Assembly (NCBI RefSeq): GCF_001618005.1
Contig: NZ_LQXA01000050.1
Span: 1 to 39,807 of the forward strand
Length of the DNA: 39,807 nt
Reading direction: 5' to 3'
From: Clavibacter tessellarius
Lineage (GTDB): Bacteria; Actinomycetota; Actinomycetes; Actinomycetales; Microbacteriaceae
The translations under genes were made by a program, and so were the position numbers. The notes under the pieces were generated by a model, which had not been told where the DNA came from, ran no database searches, and saw only the letters and a program-made list of their open reading frames with translations. Below, in pieces: positions 1-6,788 of the stretch (the stretch's first letter is position 1; each line of letters begins with the position of its first letter).

Positions 1-85
1 CCCCGCCGCCGCCGTCCCGCCGCATCGCGGCACAGGCACCCGCACCACCGCGACACCCGCACCACCGACACACGAAGGAGGACCG

Positions 86-646
86 ATGGCCCGCTTCCCC
101 GGCCTCGACGCCCTCCGGTCCCGCCGGTCCGAGCGCCCGCGCACCGAGCGCGTCCCCGTCACCCTGCCCGACGGCGACGCGCCCGCCGGCAACTGGCTCC
201 GCAGCATGCGCTTCTCCGGGTTCTCCGCGATGGTGCTCGTGCTCCTCGTCCTCACGGTCGTGGTCCTCGCGCCGGGCCTGCGCATCTACCTCGAGCAGCG
301 CCAGCAGCTGAGCAGCCTGCAGAGCGCGGTCGACGCGCAGAAGCAGACCATCGCGCAGCTCCAGGACCAGCGCGCCCGCTACGACGACCCCGCCTTCCTC
401 AAGGCGCAGGTGCGCGACCGCCTCTTCTACGTGATGCCCGGCGAGACCAGCTACCTCGTGCGCGGCCTGCCCGCGACGGGCGGCCAGGCGGCCACCACCA
501 CCCCGGACGGCGCCCCCATCAGCGACGACCTGCAGGAGACGAAGCAGGACTGGGTCCAGGCCCTCCTCGGCTCCGCCCTCACCAGCGGACTCAGCGACAC
601 CCCGCCCGACCAGCTCCAGGGATCCGTCCAGGGAGGCGACCAGTGA
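86..646 (+). CDS. FtsB/DivIC-like septum formation initiator protein
   Basis: This is a 186-residue single-pass membrane protein of the FtsB/DivIC (septum formation initiator) family, expected to act at the division site as a structural partner of the FtsQ/FtsL-type divisome proteins. A charged N-terminal cytoplasmic region (1-40) is followed by one hydrophobic segment (about 44-64), a Gln-rich helical stretch that looks like a short coiled coil (68-98), and the family's FYVMPGE motif at 114-120. The C-terminal tail (125-186) is low in complexity and rich in Gln, Thr and Gly. A very good Shine-Dalgarno sequence, GAAGGAGG (74-81), lies just before the ATG. The stop overlaps the start of the DUF501 gene by 4 nt, a common pairing in actinobacteria, usually downstream of eno, which would lie outside the window. 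Confidence 0.88.
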   Translation: MARFPGLDALRSRRSERPRTERVPVTLPDGDAPAGNWLRSMRFSGFSAMVLVLLVLTVVVLAPGLRIYLEQRQQLSSLQSAVDAQKQTIAQLQDQRARYDDPAFLKAQVRDRLFYVMPGETSYLVRGLPATGGQAATTTPDGAPISDDLQETKQDWVQALLGSALTSGLSDTPPDQLQGSVQGGDQ

Positions 647-1158
647 CCCGACCCCCCTTCGACCCGCCCTCCGAGCGCGACGTCCGCGTCGTGTCCGCCC
701 AGCTCGGCCGTCCCGCCCGCGACGTCGTCGGCATCGCCGCGCGCTGCGTCTGCGGCAACCCCACCGTGGTGAGCACGGCCCCGCGACTCAGCGACGGCAC
801 GCCGTTCCCCACGCTCTACTACCTGTGCCACCCCGCGGCCACCGCCGCGATCTCGCATCTCGAGGCCGAGCACGTCATGGCGGAGCTCCAGGACGACCTC
901 GCGGAGGACGAAGCCATGCGCGACGCGTACGCCGCGGCCCACGCGTCCTATCTCGCCGACCGCGAGTCGATCCTCGTCGTGCCGGAGCTCGCGGGCGTCT
1001 CCGCGGGCGGCATGCCCGTGCGCGTCAAGTGCCTGCACGCCCTCGCCGGCCACGCGCTGGCTGCGGGCCCGGGCGTGAACCCCATCGGCGACATCGCGCT
1101 GGCCCGCGCCTCCTGGTCGCCGGACGTCTGCGAGTGCGCCGACCACGACGCCGCATGA
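643..1158 (+). CDS. DUF501 domain-containing protein
   Basis: A 171-residue soluble protein of the DUF501 family, whose biochemical role is not known. It carries the family's Cys-containing N-terminal block (RCVCGNP near residue 30), the PFPTLYYLCHP stretch near residue 60, an acidic helical middle region, and the C-terminal part with VKCLHALAGHALAAG, the most recognisable signature of the family. The conserved Cys and His residues suggest a bound metal, but this is inference. It starts inside the end of the FtsB-like gene (4-nt overlap) and its own stop overlaps the next start (ATGA at 1155-1158), so the three genes are probably translationally coupled. The genomic position after ftsB matches the usual actinobacterial arrangement. 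Confidence 0.88.
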   Translation: MTRPPFDPPSERDVRVVSAQLGRPARDVVGIAARCVCGNPTVVSTAPRLSDGTPFPTLYYLCHPAATAAISHLEAEHVMAELQDDLAEDEAMRDAYAAAHASYLADRESILVVPELAGVSAGGMPVRVKCLHALAGHALAAGPGVNPIGDIALARASWSPDVCECADHDAA

Positions 1159-2453
1159 TCCGCGGACGCGCCGGCCGGGCCCGCGCCGCCGGCACGCCCG
1201 CCGGGTCGCCGCATCGCGCCGCCCGCGGGCTGGTCGTCGCGGTGCTCGCGCTCGCCTCCGTGCTGGCCGCCGCGTCGCCCGCGGTCGCGGATCCCGTGCG
1301 CGAGCGGGAGTACTGGCTCGCCGACTACGGCGTCCAGCGCGCGTGGAACACGACGCGCGGCGAGGGCGTGAAGGTCGCCGTCATCGACACGGGCGTCGAC
1401 GCCTCGGTCGCGGACCTGCGCGGCGCGGTCGTCGGCGGCACGGACGTCTCGGGCGTCGGATCCGCGGGGGGCACCCGGCCGGTCGGCGCCTCCAGCGAGC
1501 ACGGCACGATGGTCGCCTCGCTCCTGGCCGGCCGCGGCACCGGCACGGGCTCCGGCGTGATCGGCGTCGCTCCCGCGGCCAGCATCCTCAGCGTCTCGGT
1601 CGCGCTCGGCGGGCCGACGCCGGGCGCGCGCGACGAGGACGCGCAGATCGCCGACGCCGTGCGCTGGGCCGTCGACAACGGCGCGAGCGTCATCAACATG
1701 TCCCTCACCCGCAACTCGCTCGACTGGCCGGAGAGCTGGGACCGTGCCTTCCTCTACGCGTACCAGCACGACGTCGTGGTGGTCGCGGCGGCCGGCAACC
1801 GGGGGAGCGGCACGACCGAGGTCGGCGCGCCCGCCACGATCCCGGGCGTGCTCGCGGTCGCGGGCGTCGACCGGTCGGGTGCCGCCAGCTTCGACGCGTC
1901 GTCGCAGGGCATCACCATCGCGGTCGCGGCGCCCAGCGAGCAACTCGTGGGCGTCGCCCCGGGCGGCGGCTACGTGCAGTGGAGCGGCACGAGCGGGGCG
2001 GCGCCGCTCGTCTCCGGCGTGGTCGCGCTCGTGCGGGCCGCGCATCCGGAGCTGAAGGCCGACGACGTGGTCGAGCGGGTGCTCGCCACCGCCCGGCAGA
2101 AGGGGCAGCCCGAGATCTACGGCCGCGGGCTCGTCGACGCGGCCGCCGCCGTGACTGCCGACGTCGCGCCCGCCAGCGGCAAGCCGCTCGGCGACCTCGA
2201 GGAGTGGGTGCGCCTGTACCGTCGCGCGCCCGTCGCGACGCCGACGCCGGACGCGGGAGCCACGGCGGATCCGGCCCCCACGGTGCCCGCGGACGCCGCG
2301 CCCGCCGACCCCGCCGCCGACCCGCTGCCGACCGTGGGCGCGCTCCGGCAGGCGGGGATCCCGGCCCTCGTCCTGTCCCTCTTCGCCGGCGCGGCGGCGG
2401 CGATGTCCGTGGTGGCCGTGCGGCATTTCAGACGGCTGCTCCGGAGGGAGTAG
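1155..2453 (+). CDS. S8 family serine protease, membrane-anchored (mycosin-like)
   Basis: A 432-residue secreted subtilisin-like protease. The start is the ATG overlapping the DUF501 stop; it gives a clean signal peptide (hydrophobic 24-41, ending near AVA at 43-45). The catalytic triad is visible: D78 in VAVIDTGVD, H116 in SEHGTMVAS and S280 in SGTSGAAP, with the oxyanion Asn N215 in AAGNRGSG. After the protease domain comes a Pro/Ala/Thr-rich linker (about 355-395), one transmembrane segment (about 400-421) and a short Arg-rich cytoplasmic tail. This architecture, a periplasm-facing protease tethered by a C-terminal helix, is that of mycosins (MycP). No ESX secretion genes are present in the window, so the mycosin label describes architecture only and the substrate is unknown. 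Confidence 0.9.
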   Translation: MIRGRAGRARAAGTPAGSPHRAARGLVVAVLALASVLAAASPAVADPVREREYWLADYGVQRAWNTTRGEGVKVAVIDTGVDASVADLRGAVVGGTDVSGVGSAGGTRPVGASSEHGTMVASLLAGRGTGTGSGVIGVAPAASILSVSVALGGPTPGARDEDAQIADAVRWAVDNGASVINMSLTRNSLDWPESWDRAFLYAYQHDVVVVAAAGNRGSGTTEVGAPATIPGVLAVAGVDRSGAASFDASSQGITIAVAAPSEQLVGVAPGGGYVQWSGTSGAAPLVSGVVALVRAAHPELKADDVVERVLATARQKGQPEIYGRGLVDAAAAVTADVAPASGKPLGDLEEWVRLYRRAPVATPTPDAGATADPAPTVPADAAPADPAADPLPTVGALRQAGIPALVLSLFAGAAAAMSVVAVRHFRRLLRRE

Positions 2454-2490
2454 CCTGATTCCGACCACAATCTGCAGGGAGTCATCCATC

Positions 2491-3978
2491 GTGCCCAAAA
2501 TCCTGATCGTCGGCGGCGGCTACGCCGGTTTCTACACGGCATGGAAGCTCGAGTCGCACCTCCGATCCGGCGAGGCCGAGGTCACCATGGTCGACCCGCT
2601 GCCGTACATGACGTACCAGCCGTTCCTGCCCGAGGTCGTCTCCGGATCCATCGAGCCGCGCCACGCCGTGGTGTCCCAGCGACGCCACCTGCGCACCACC
2701 AACGTCGTCACCGCCAAGGTGACCGGCATCGACCACGCGTCGAAGACGGCGACCATCACGCCGCCCGTGGGCGAGCCGTACGAGTTCTCCTACGACATCA
2801 TCGTCGTCACCGCGGGCAGCGTCTCCCGCACGTTCCCGATCCCGGGCGTCGCGGACGAGGCCATCGGCCTGAAGACCATCGAGGAGGCCGTCGCCATCCG
2901 CGACCGCATCTTCGCGAACTTCGACCGCGCGGCCACCCTCCCGGCCGGGCCCGAGCGCGAGCGCCTCCTCACCTTCGTGGTGGTCGGCGGCGGCTTCGCG
3001 GGCATCGAGGTGTTCGCCGAGATGCGCAGCATCGCGACCGACCTCGTGAAGAAGTACCCCGAGATCGACTTCGAGGACACGCACTTCCACCTCATCGAGG
3101 CGATGGGCCGCATCATGCCCGAGGTGTCGCTCGAGACCAGCCACTGGGTGCTCAAGAACCTCGCCGAGCGCGGCGCGCTCGTGCACCTCGACACGCAGCT
3201 CAAGTCCGCCGTCGGCGGCGTCGTCGAGCTGTCGACCGGCGAGTCGTTCGAGTCCGACGTCATCGTCTGGACCGCGGGCGTCATGGCCAGCCCCATGCTC
3301 AAGAACACCGACCTCCCCATCGAGGAGCGCGGGCGCCTGCGCGTGCGCGCCGACGGTCGCGTCGAGGGCGACGACGGCATCGTCGCGGACGCCTGGGGCG
3401 CCGGCGACGTGGCGGCCACCCCCGACCTCACGGGCGGCGGCGTCGGCGGCTTCTGCGTGCCCAACGCGCAGCACGCCGTCCGCCAGGGCAAGCTCATGGC
3501 GAAGAACCTCACCGCGAGCATCCGCGGCGAGGGCATCACCGACTACTTCCACAAGAACCTCGGCGCCGTCGCGGGCCTCGGTCTCTACCAGGGCGCGTTC
3601 CAGTCCGGCAAGCTCGGCATCACCGGCTTCCCCGCCTGGGTCATGCACCGCGGCTACCACGGGCTCGCGATCCCGTCCTTCGAGCGCAAGGCGCGCGTCG
3701 TCACGGGCTGGCTGAACAACCTCGTCTGGGGTCGCGACATCGTCTCCCTCGAGGCGCGCGAGACCCCCCGCACCGCGTTCGAGACGTTCGCGTCGCGCCC
3801 GCGCCCCGCCGCGGATGCCGCTCCGGCCGCCCCCGCGAAGAAGGAGGAGGCGCCGGCCAAGAAGGCCGCCGAGGAGAAGGCCGACGCCCCCACCGAGGGC
3901 GAGAAGTCCCCGGCGCTCGCGGGCAGCTACAGCTCCTCGCCCAGCGCGGAGACGCAGGACGAGGACCGCACGGCCTGA
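2491..3978 (+). CDS. ndh: Type II NADH dehydrogenase (NDH-2), FAD-dependent
   Basis: A 495-residue FAD/NAD(P)-binding oxidoreductase of the NDH-2 type, expected to pass electrons from NADH to menaquinone at the inner face of the membrane without pumping protons. The FAD dinucleotide-binding motif GGGYAG is at 8-13. The second, NADH-binding Rossmann motif VVVGGGFAGIE is near 163-173. The FAD-contacting GAGDVAA lies near residue 306, and HAVRQGKLMAKNL follows. Residues from about 435 to the end form an Ala/Lys/Glu-rich tail beyond the conserved enzyme. Translation starts at GTG, preceded by CAGGGAG (2474-2480). A TAGCCT hexamer about 30 nt upstream of the start could be the -10 element. A strong hairpin terminator follows at 4002-4041. 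Confidence 0.88.
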   Translation: MPKILIVGGGYAGFYTAWKLESHLRSGEAEVTMVDPLPYMTYQPFLPEVVSGSIEPRHAVVSQRRHLRTTNVVTAKVTGIDHASKTATITPPVGEPYEFSYDIIVVTAGSVSRTFPIPGVADEAIGLKTIEEAVAIRDRIFANFDRAATLPAGPERERLLTFVVVGGGFAGIEVFAEMRSIATDLVKKYPEIDFEDTHFHLIEAMGRIMPEVSLETSHWVLKNLAERGALVHLDTQLKSAVGGVVELSTGESFESDVIVWTAGVMASPMLKNTDLPIEERGRLRVRADGRVEGDDGIVADAWGAGDVAATPDLTGGGVGGFCVPNAQHAVRQGKLMAKNLTASIRGEGITDYFHKNLGAVAGLGLYQGAFQSGKLGITGFPAWVMHRGYHGLAIPSFERKARVVTGWLNNLVWGRDIVSLEARETPRTAFETFASRPRPAADAAPAAPAKKEEAPAKKAAEEKADAPTEGEKSPALAGSYSSSPSAETQDEDRTA

Positions 3979-4001
3979 TCCGCGTGACGCTCTAGCTCCA
4001 C

Positions 4002-4041
4002 CGACGACGGCCCGCAGGCATCCGCTTGCGGGCCGTCGTCG
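4002..4041 (+). terminator. Hairpin terminator after ndh
   Basis: A perfect 15-bp stem (4002-4016 with 4027-4041, core GACGACGGCCCGCA) closes a 10-nt loop 24 bases after the ndh stop. There is no clear U-tract, as is usual for terminators in GC-rich actinobacteria. Confidence 0.75.
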
Positions 4042-4071
4042 TGCGTGGGCGCCGGATCCGCTCGCCGACCG

Positions 4072-4077
4072 TAGGCT
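4072..4077 (+). promoter_or_regulatory. Possible -10 element for the tRNA gene
   Basis: TAGGCT lies 22 nt before the mature 5' end of the tRNA, in the gap between the ndh terminator and the tRNA. No convincing -35 element was found. Confidence 0.35.
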
Positions 4078-4099
4078 GTCGGGAGCGCCCCGGCGCCAT

Positions 4100-4173
4100 G
4101 CCCCCGTAGTCCAATTGGCAGAGACGGGCGACTTAAAATCGCCGCAGTGTCGGTTCGAGTCCGACCGGGGGTA
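4100..4173 (+). tRNA. tRNA with UAA anticodon (tRNA-Leu), short variable loop
   Basis: A full cloverleaf folds by eye. The acceptor stem is 4100-4106 with 4166-4172, including a terminal G-U pair. The D-arm is 4109-4125 with the GG pair in the loop. The anticodon stem GGCGA/TCGCC (4127-4131, 4139-4143) closes the loop CTTAAAA, putting the anticodon TAA at 4134-4136. The variable region is only 5 nt (4144-4148), and the T-arm GTCGG-TTCGAGT-CCGAC spans 4149-4165. The discriminator base is A4173 and CCA is not encoded. UAA can only decode the Leu codon UUA, which is very rare in this window. Bacterial tRNA-Leu normally has a long class II variable arm, so the short loop is unusual. The gene stands alone between ndh and the acyltransferase. 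Confidence 0.9.
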
Positions 4174-4221
4174 CTGCTCGCAAGGGGTCCGGGAAGCCGG
4201 GCGTCCGCGCGGCTTCCCGGG

Positions 4222-5385
4222 CTACGGTCGGACGGCGGGGCCCCGGGACCGACGCGAGATGCGCGACCGGACGGCCTTCCGCGCGGGCTCCTCGACGAGG
4301 TGGTAGCACGCGGCCCCCACGGCGACCACGACGGCGTAGTGGCCGACCAGGATGGCCAGCTTGACGCCGGTGCCGGCATCCGCGAAACGCCCGACGGGGA
4401 GCAGCGCCCCCAGCACCATCAGCACGATGAAGTGGGTCATGTACACGGAGTAGGAGATCCGGCCTCCCCAGAGGAGCAGCCGCGAGCCGAGCAGCCGACC
4501 GACCGGACCCGTGGCGCCCGCGCAGGCGAGGACGAACAGGGCGATCACGGGCAGCGTCGACAGGGGCTGCGTGCCCTCGACCCCTATGGAGGCGAGTGCG
4601 ACGGCGAGCGCGAGGACGCTGACAGCGGCGGTCACGTCCCAGCCCCACCCGAAGCGGCGGTCGCCGAGCCAGCGCCAGCCGGCGAAGAGGCAGCAGCCCG
4701 CGGTGAACTCGAACGCGATCCGGAGCCAGATGAGCAGGAACGCGGAGGGCGAGTCGATGACCAGCGCCCCGGCGGCGAGCATCGCCGCGGCGCCCACCAC
4801 GACCAGGAGCGCCGCTGCCCCGAAGCCCGACGCTGCTGTGCGCAGCCGCACGAGTCCGATCGCGATGAGCGGGAACGCGAGGTAGGCCGCGAACTCCGCG
4901 GAGATCGACCACGCGGGGCCGTTCCAGGCCGAGAGGCCGAACACGGTCTGCGCGTTCAGGAGGTTGACGGCGAACGAGAGCGGCGTGTAGCCGCCGTCGG
5001 CGGAGAGGGCGACACCGAGGATGCGGGCTCCGAGGACCAGCGCGAGCATGGCGAGCAGCGTGAAGAGGTGCACGGGGTAGATGCGCGCGAACCGCAGCTC
5101 GAGGAAGGCACGGTAGCCGGACCAGGAGGGCGTCGCGAACCGGTCGGCGTAGTTGTAGGCGATGATGAAGCCGCTCAGGACGAAGAAGATCTCGACGCCG
5201 AGGAACCCGGAGCGGACCCAGGGGCCGATGACCTCCTGCGCGGAGGGGAACAACCCGTAGAGCACGAGCCGGAAGTGCTCCACGACCACCCACGCCGCCG
5301 CGAGGGCGCGGATCCCCGTCAGCCCGTCAGCTCCTGGCGGCGGGATGCGATGCCGGCGGTGCTCGTCATCAGTGCAGCCTTGCAC
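4222..5385 (-). CDS. Acyltransferase 3 family membrane protein (OafA/YrhL-like), 5' end disturbed by tandem duplication
   Basis: A polytopic membrane acyltransferase expected to O-acylate a cell-surface glycan. The N-terminal family signature LTGIRALAAAWVVVEHF opens the first helix, FFVLSGFIIAYNYADRF follows, and about ten hydrophobic segments run to a basic C-terminus. The intact frame extends upstream to a GTG at 5385 (387 aa), but that start lacks a good ribosome site and encodes an unconserved, His/Arg/Pro-rich leader. A better start is the ATG at 5369, preceded by AAGG at about 9 nt, but it runs out of frame after 16 codons (MTSTAGIASRRQELTG, then stop at 5321-5319). The two frames meet at an exact 8-bp tandem repeat (CCCGTCAG twice on the plus strand, 5315-5330). 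Removing one copy would join the ATG start to ELTGIRALAA and give a typical 379-aa protein. The gene may therefore be phase-variable, translated from the weaker GTG, or a recent frameshift mutant. Confidence 0.75.
   Translation of the reverse strand: MQGCTDDEHRRHRIPPPGADGLTGIRALAAAWVVVEHFRLVLYGLFPSAQEVIGPWVRSGFLGVEIFFVLSGFIIAYNYADRFATPSWSGYRAFLELRFARIYPVHLFTLLAMLALVLGARILGVALSADGGYTPLSFAVNLLNAQTVFGLSAWNGPAWSISAEFAAYLAFPLIAIGLVRLRTAASGFGAAALLVVVGAAAMLAAGALVIDSPSAFLLIWLRIAFEFTAGCCLFAGWRWLGDRRFGWGWDVTAAVSVLALAVALASIGVEGTQPLSTLPVIALFVLACAGATGPVGRLLGSRLLLWGGRISYSVYMTHFIVLMVLGALLPVGRFADAGTGVKLAILVGHYAVVVAVGAACYHLVEEPARKAVRSRISRRSRGPAVRP
5315..5331. repeat. 8-bp tandem duplication in the acyltransferase 5' end
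   Basis: CCCGTCAG occurs twice back to back (5315-5322 and 5323-5330), with one further matching base. Eight is not a multiple of three, so copy number decides which start codon is in frame with the acyltransferase body. Confidence 0.9.
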
Positions 5386-5534
5386 ACGGCCGCGCCCCGC
5401 GGACAGCGACGCGGATGGGTTCCGACGGAGACCACCCGGGCCGCCCCCACCCGCCCACCACTGAGACGACCACCTATCTCGACGCCGAGCGGCCACTGAG
5501 GTAGTACGCGATCCTTCCGCGCACGTATGGTTGA

Positions 5535-5557
5535 GGCACCCGCGGGGTTCGGGTGCC
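5535..5557 (+). promoter_or_regulatory. 5' leader hairpin upstream of the PP2C gene
   Basis: GGCACCCG (5535-5542) pairs perfectly with CGGGTGCC (5550-5557) around a 7-nt loop, 34 nt before the first gene of the five-gene operon. A TATGGT hexamer at 5526-5531, just upstream, could be the -10 element, which would put the hairpin at the 5' end of the mRNA. It may stabilise the transcript or be a protein-binding site; the role is not shown. Confidence 0.4.
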
Positions 5558-5591
5558 GTGGACGGGGGTCCATGACGGCGAAGGGGCGGGG

Positions 5592-6788
5592 ATGACTCTG
5601 ATCGAGGACGCGCGGGCACTCGCCGCGCAACGTGCCGTCGAGGCGCTCGGACTGCTCGACGGGCCGCCCGAGGAGCGGTTCGACCGTGTGACCCGGCTCG
5701 CCCGCACGGCGTTCGACGTGCCGCTGTCGACCATCGGGCTCGCCGACCACGACCGCATGTGGTTTGCCTCCTGTGCGGGCGCGGAGCTCTCCGAGACGCC
5801 CATCAGCACGGTCTTCTGCGACACCACCGTCCGGGAGGAGCGCCTGCTCGTCGTCGAGGACGCGCAGATGCATCCTGTCTTCCGCCACCTGCCGAGCGTG
5901 GCCGGGGAGCCGCACATCCGCTTCTACGCCGGGCATCCGCTGCGGGACACCGAGGGCGTGGTCGTCGGCACCTTCTGCCTCTACGACGTCCGGCCGCGCT
6001 CGCTCGACGGGGCGCAGCTCGCCCTCTTCGAGGAGCTCGCGGAGTGGGCGCAGCGCGAGCTGGTGGCGAGCGCCGAGATGGAGCGCGCGCACGCGGTCCA
6101 GTCCGCGCTGCTGCCCGCGGCCGAGGTGCAGCTGCCGGGATATGAGATCGCCGCCGTGTGCGTGCCCGCCCAGGTCGTCGGCGGCGACTTCTACGACTAC
6201 GAGCGCACCCCGTCGGGCCTGCGCTTCGCCATCGCGGACGTCATGGGCAAGGGCACGGGCGCGGCGATCCTCACGGCCACCGTGCGCGCCGTCCTCCGCG
6301 GGGTCGCCGCCACGGCCGACCGCTTCGGCGCCGGCGTGCTGGAGGACACGGGCCTCCTCGTCACGGACGCCGCGCGCTCCCTCGAGGCGGACCTCGAGCG
6401 CACGGGCGCGTTCGTCACCCTGCAGCACGGGCACCTCGACCAGGCCTCGGGCCTCCTCCGCTACGCGGACGCCGGGCACGGCCTCACGATCGTCGTGCAC
6501 CCGGGCGGCGGCGTGACGCACCTCGGCACGACCGACATGCCCGTCGGCATCATCCCCGACCACCAGTGGGAGGAGCGCCACGTCGTGCTCGCCCACGGCG
6601 ACACCTTCGTGACCTTCAGCGACGGCCTGTTCGACATGTTCGGCGGCAGCACCCCCGCCTTCGAGCTGATCGGGGCCCTCGTGCGCGAGTCGGGCGGGGT
6701 GCACGGGCTCGTGGAGCGCGTGCGGATCCTCGCCTCCGCCGGCACGCCCCTCGACGACGTGACGGTGCTCGCGGTGAAGCGCGCATGA
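5592..6788 (+). CDS. GAF domain-containing PP2C (SpoIIE-type) serine phosphatase
   Basis: A 398-residue cytosolic phosphatase of the RsbU/RsbP/SpoIIE class, which dephosphorylates phospho-STAS proteins in partner-switching systems. Residues about 21-155 are a GAF sensor domain (FDVPLSTIGLADHDRMWF early on, with a typical GHPLRDTEGVVVGTFCLYD end), followed by a helical linker and the PP2C domain from about 168. Metal-binding aspartates are visible: D199 in VGGDFYD, D216 in IADVMGKG, D344 in FSDGL and the DDVTVL end (D388/D389). The start is the ATG at 5592 with AAGGGG at 5581-5586; upstream in-frame starts lack such a site. The stop overlaps the glycosyltransferase start (ATGA). A phosphatase placed first in an operon that also contains STAS and HATPase genes is most simply the activating arm of a local switch. 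The GAF ligand is unknown. Confidence 0.92.
   Translation: MTLIEDARALAAQRAVEALGLLDGPPEERFDRVTRLARTAFDVPLSTIGLADHDRMWFASCAGAELSETPISTVFCDTTVREERLLVVEDAQMHPVFRHLPSVAGEPHIRFYAGHPLRDTEGVVVGTFCLYDVRPRSLDGAQLALFEELAEWAQRELVASAEMERAHAVQSALLPAAEVQLPGYEIAAVCVPAQVVGGDFYDYERTPSGLRFAIADVMGKGTGAAILTATVRAVLRGVAATADRFGAGVLEDTGLLVTDAARSLEADLERTGAFVTLQHGHLDQASGLLRYADAGHGLTIVVHPGGGVTHLGTTDMPVGIIPDHQWEERHVVLAHGDTFVTFSDGLFDMFGGSTPAFELIGALVRESGGVHGLVERVRILASAGTPLDDVTVLAVKRA

Noticed and set aside
4100-5385. Possible integrated element at the tRNA gene
   Set aside because: No integrase, no repeated 3' tRNA fragment and no shift in base composition were seen; the acyltransferase next to it is simply convergent.
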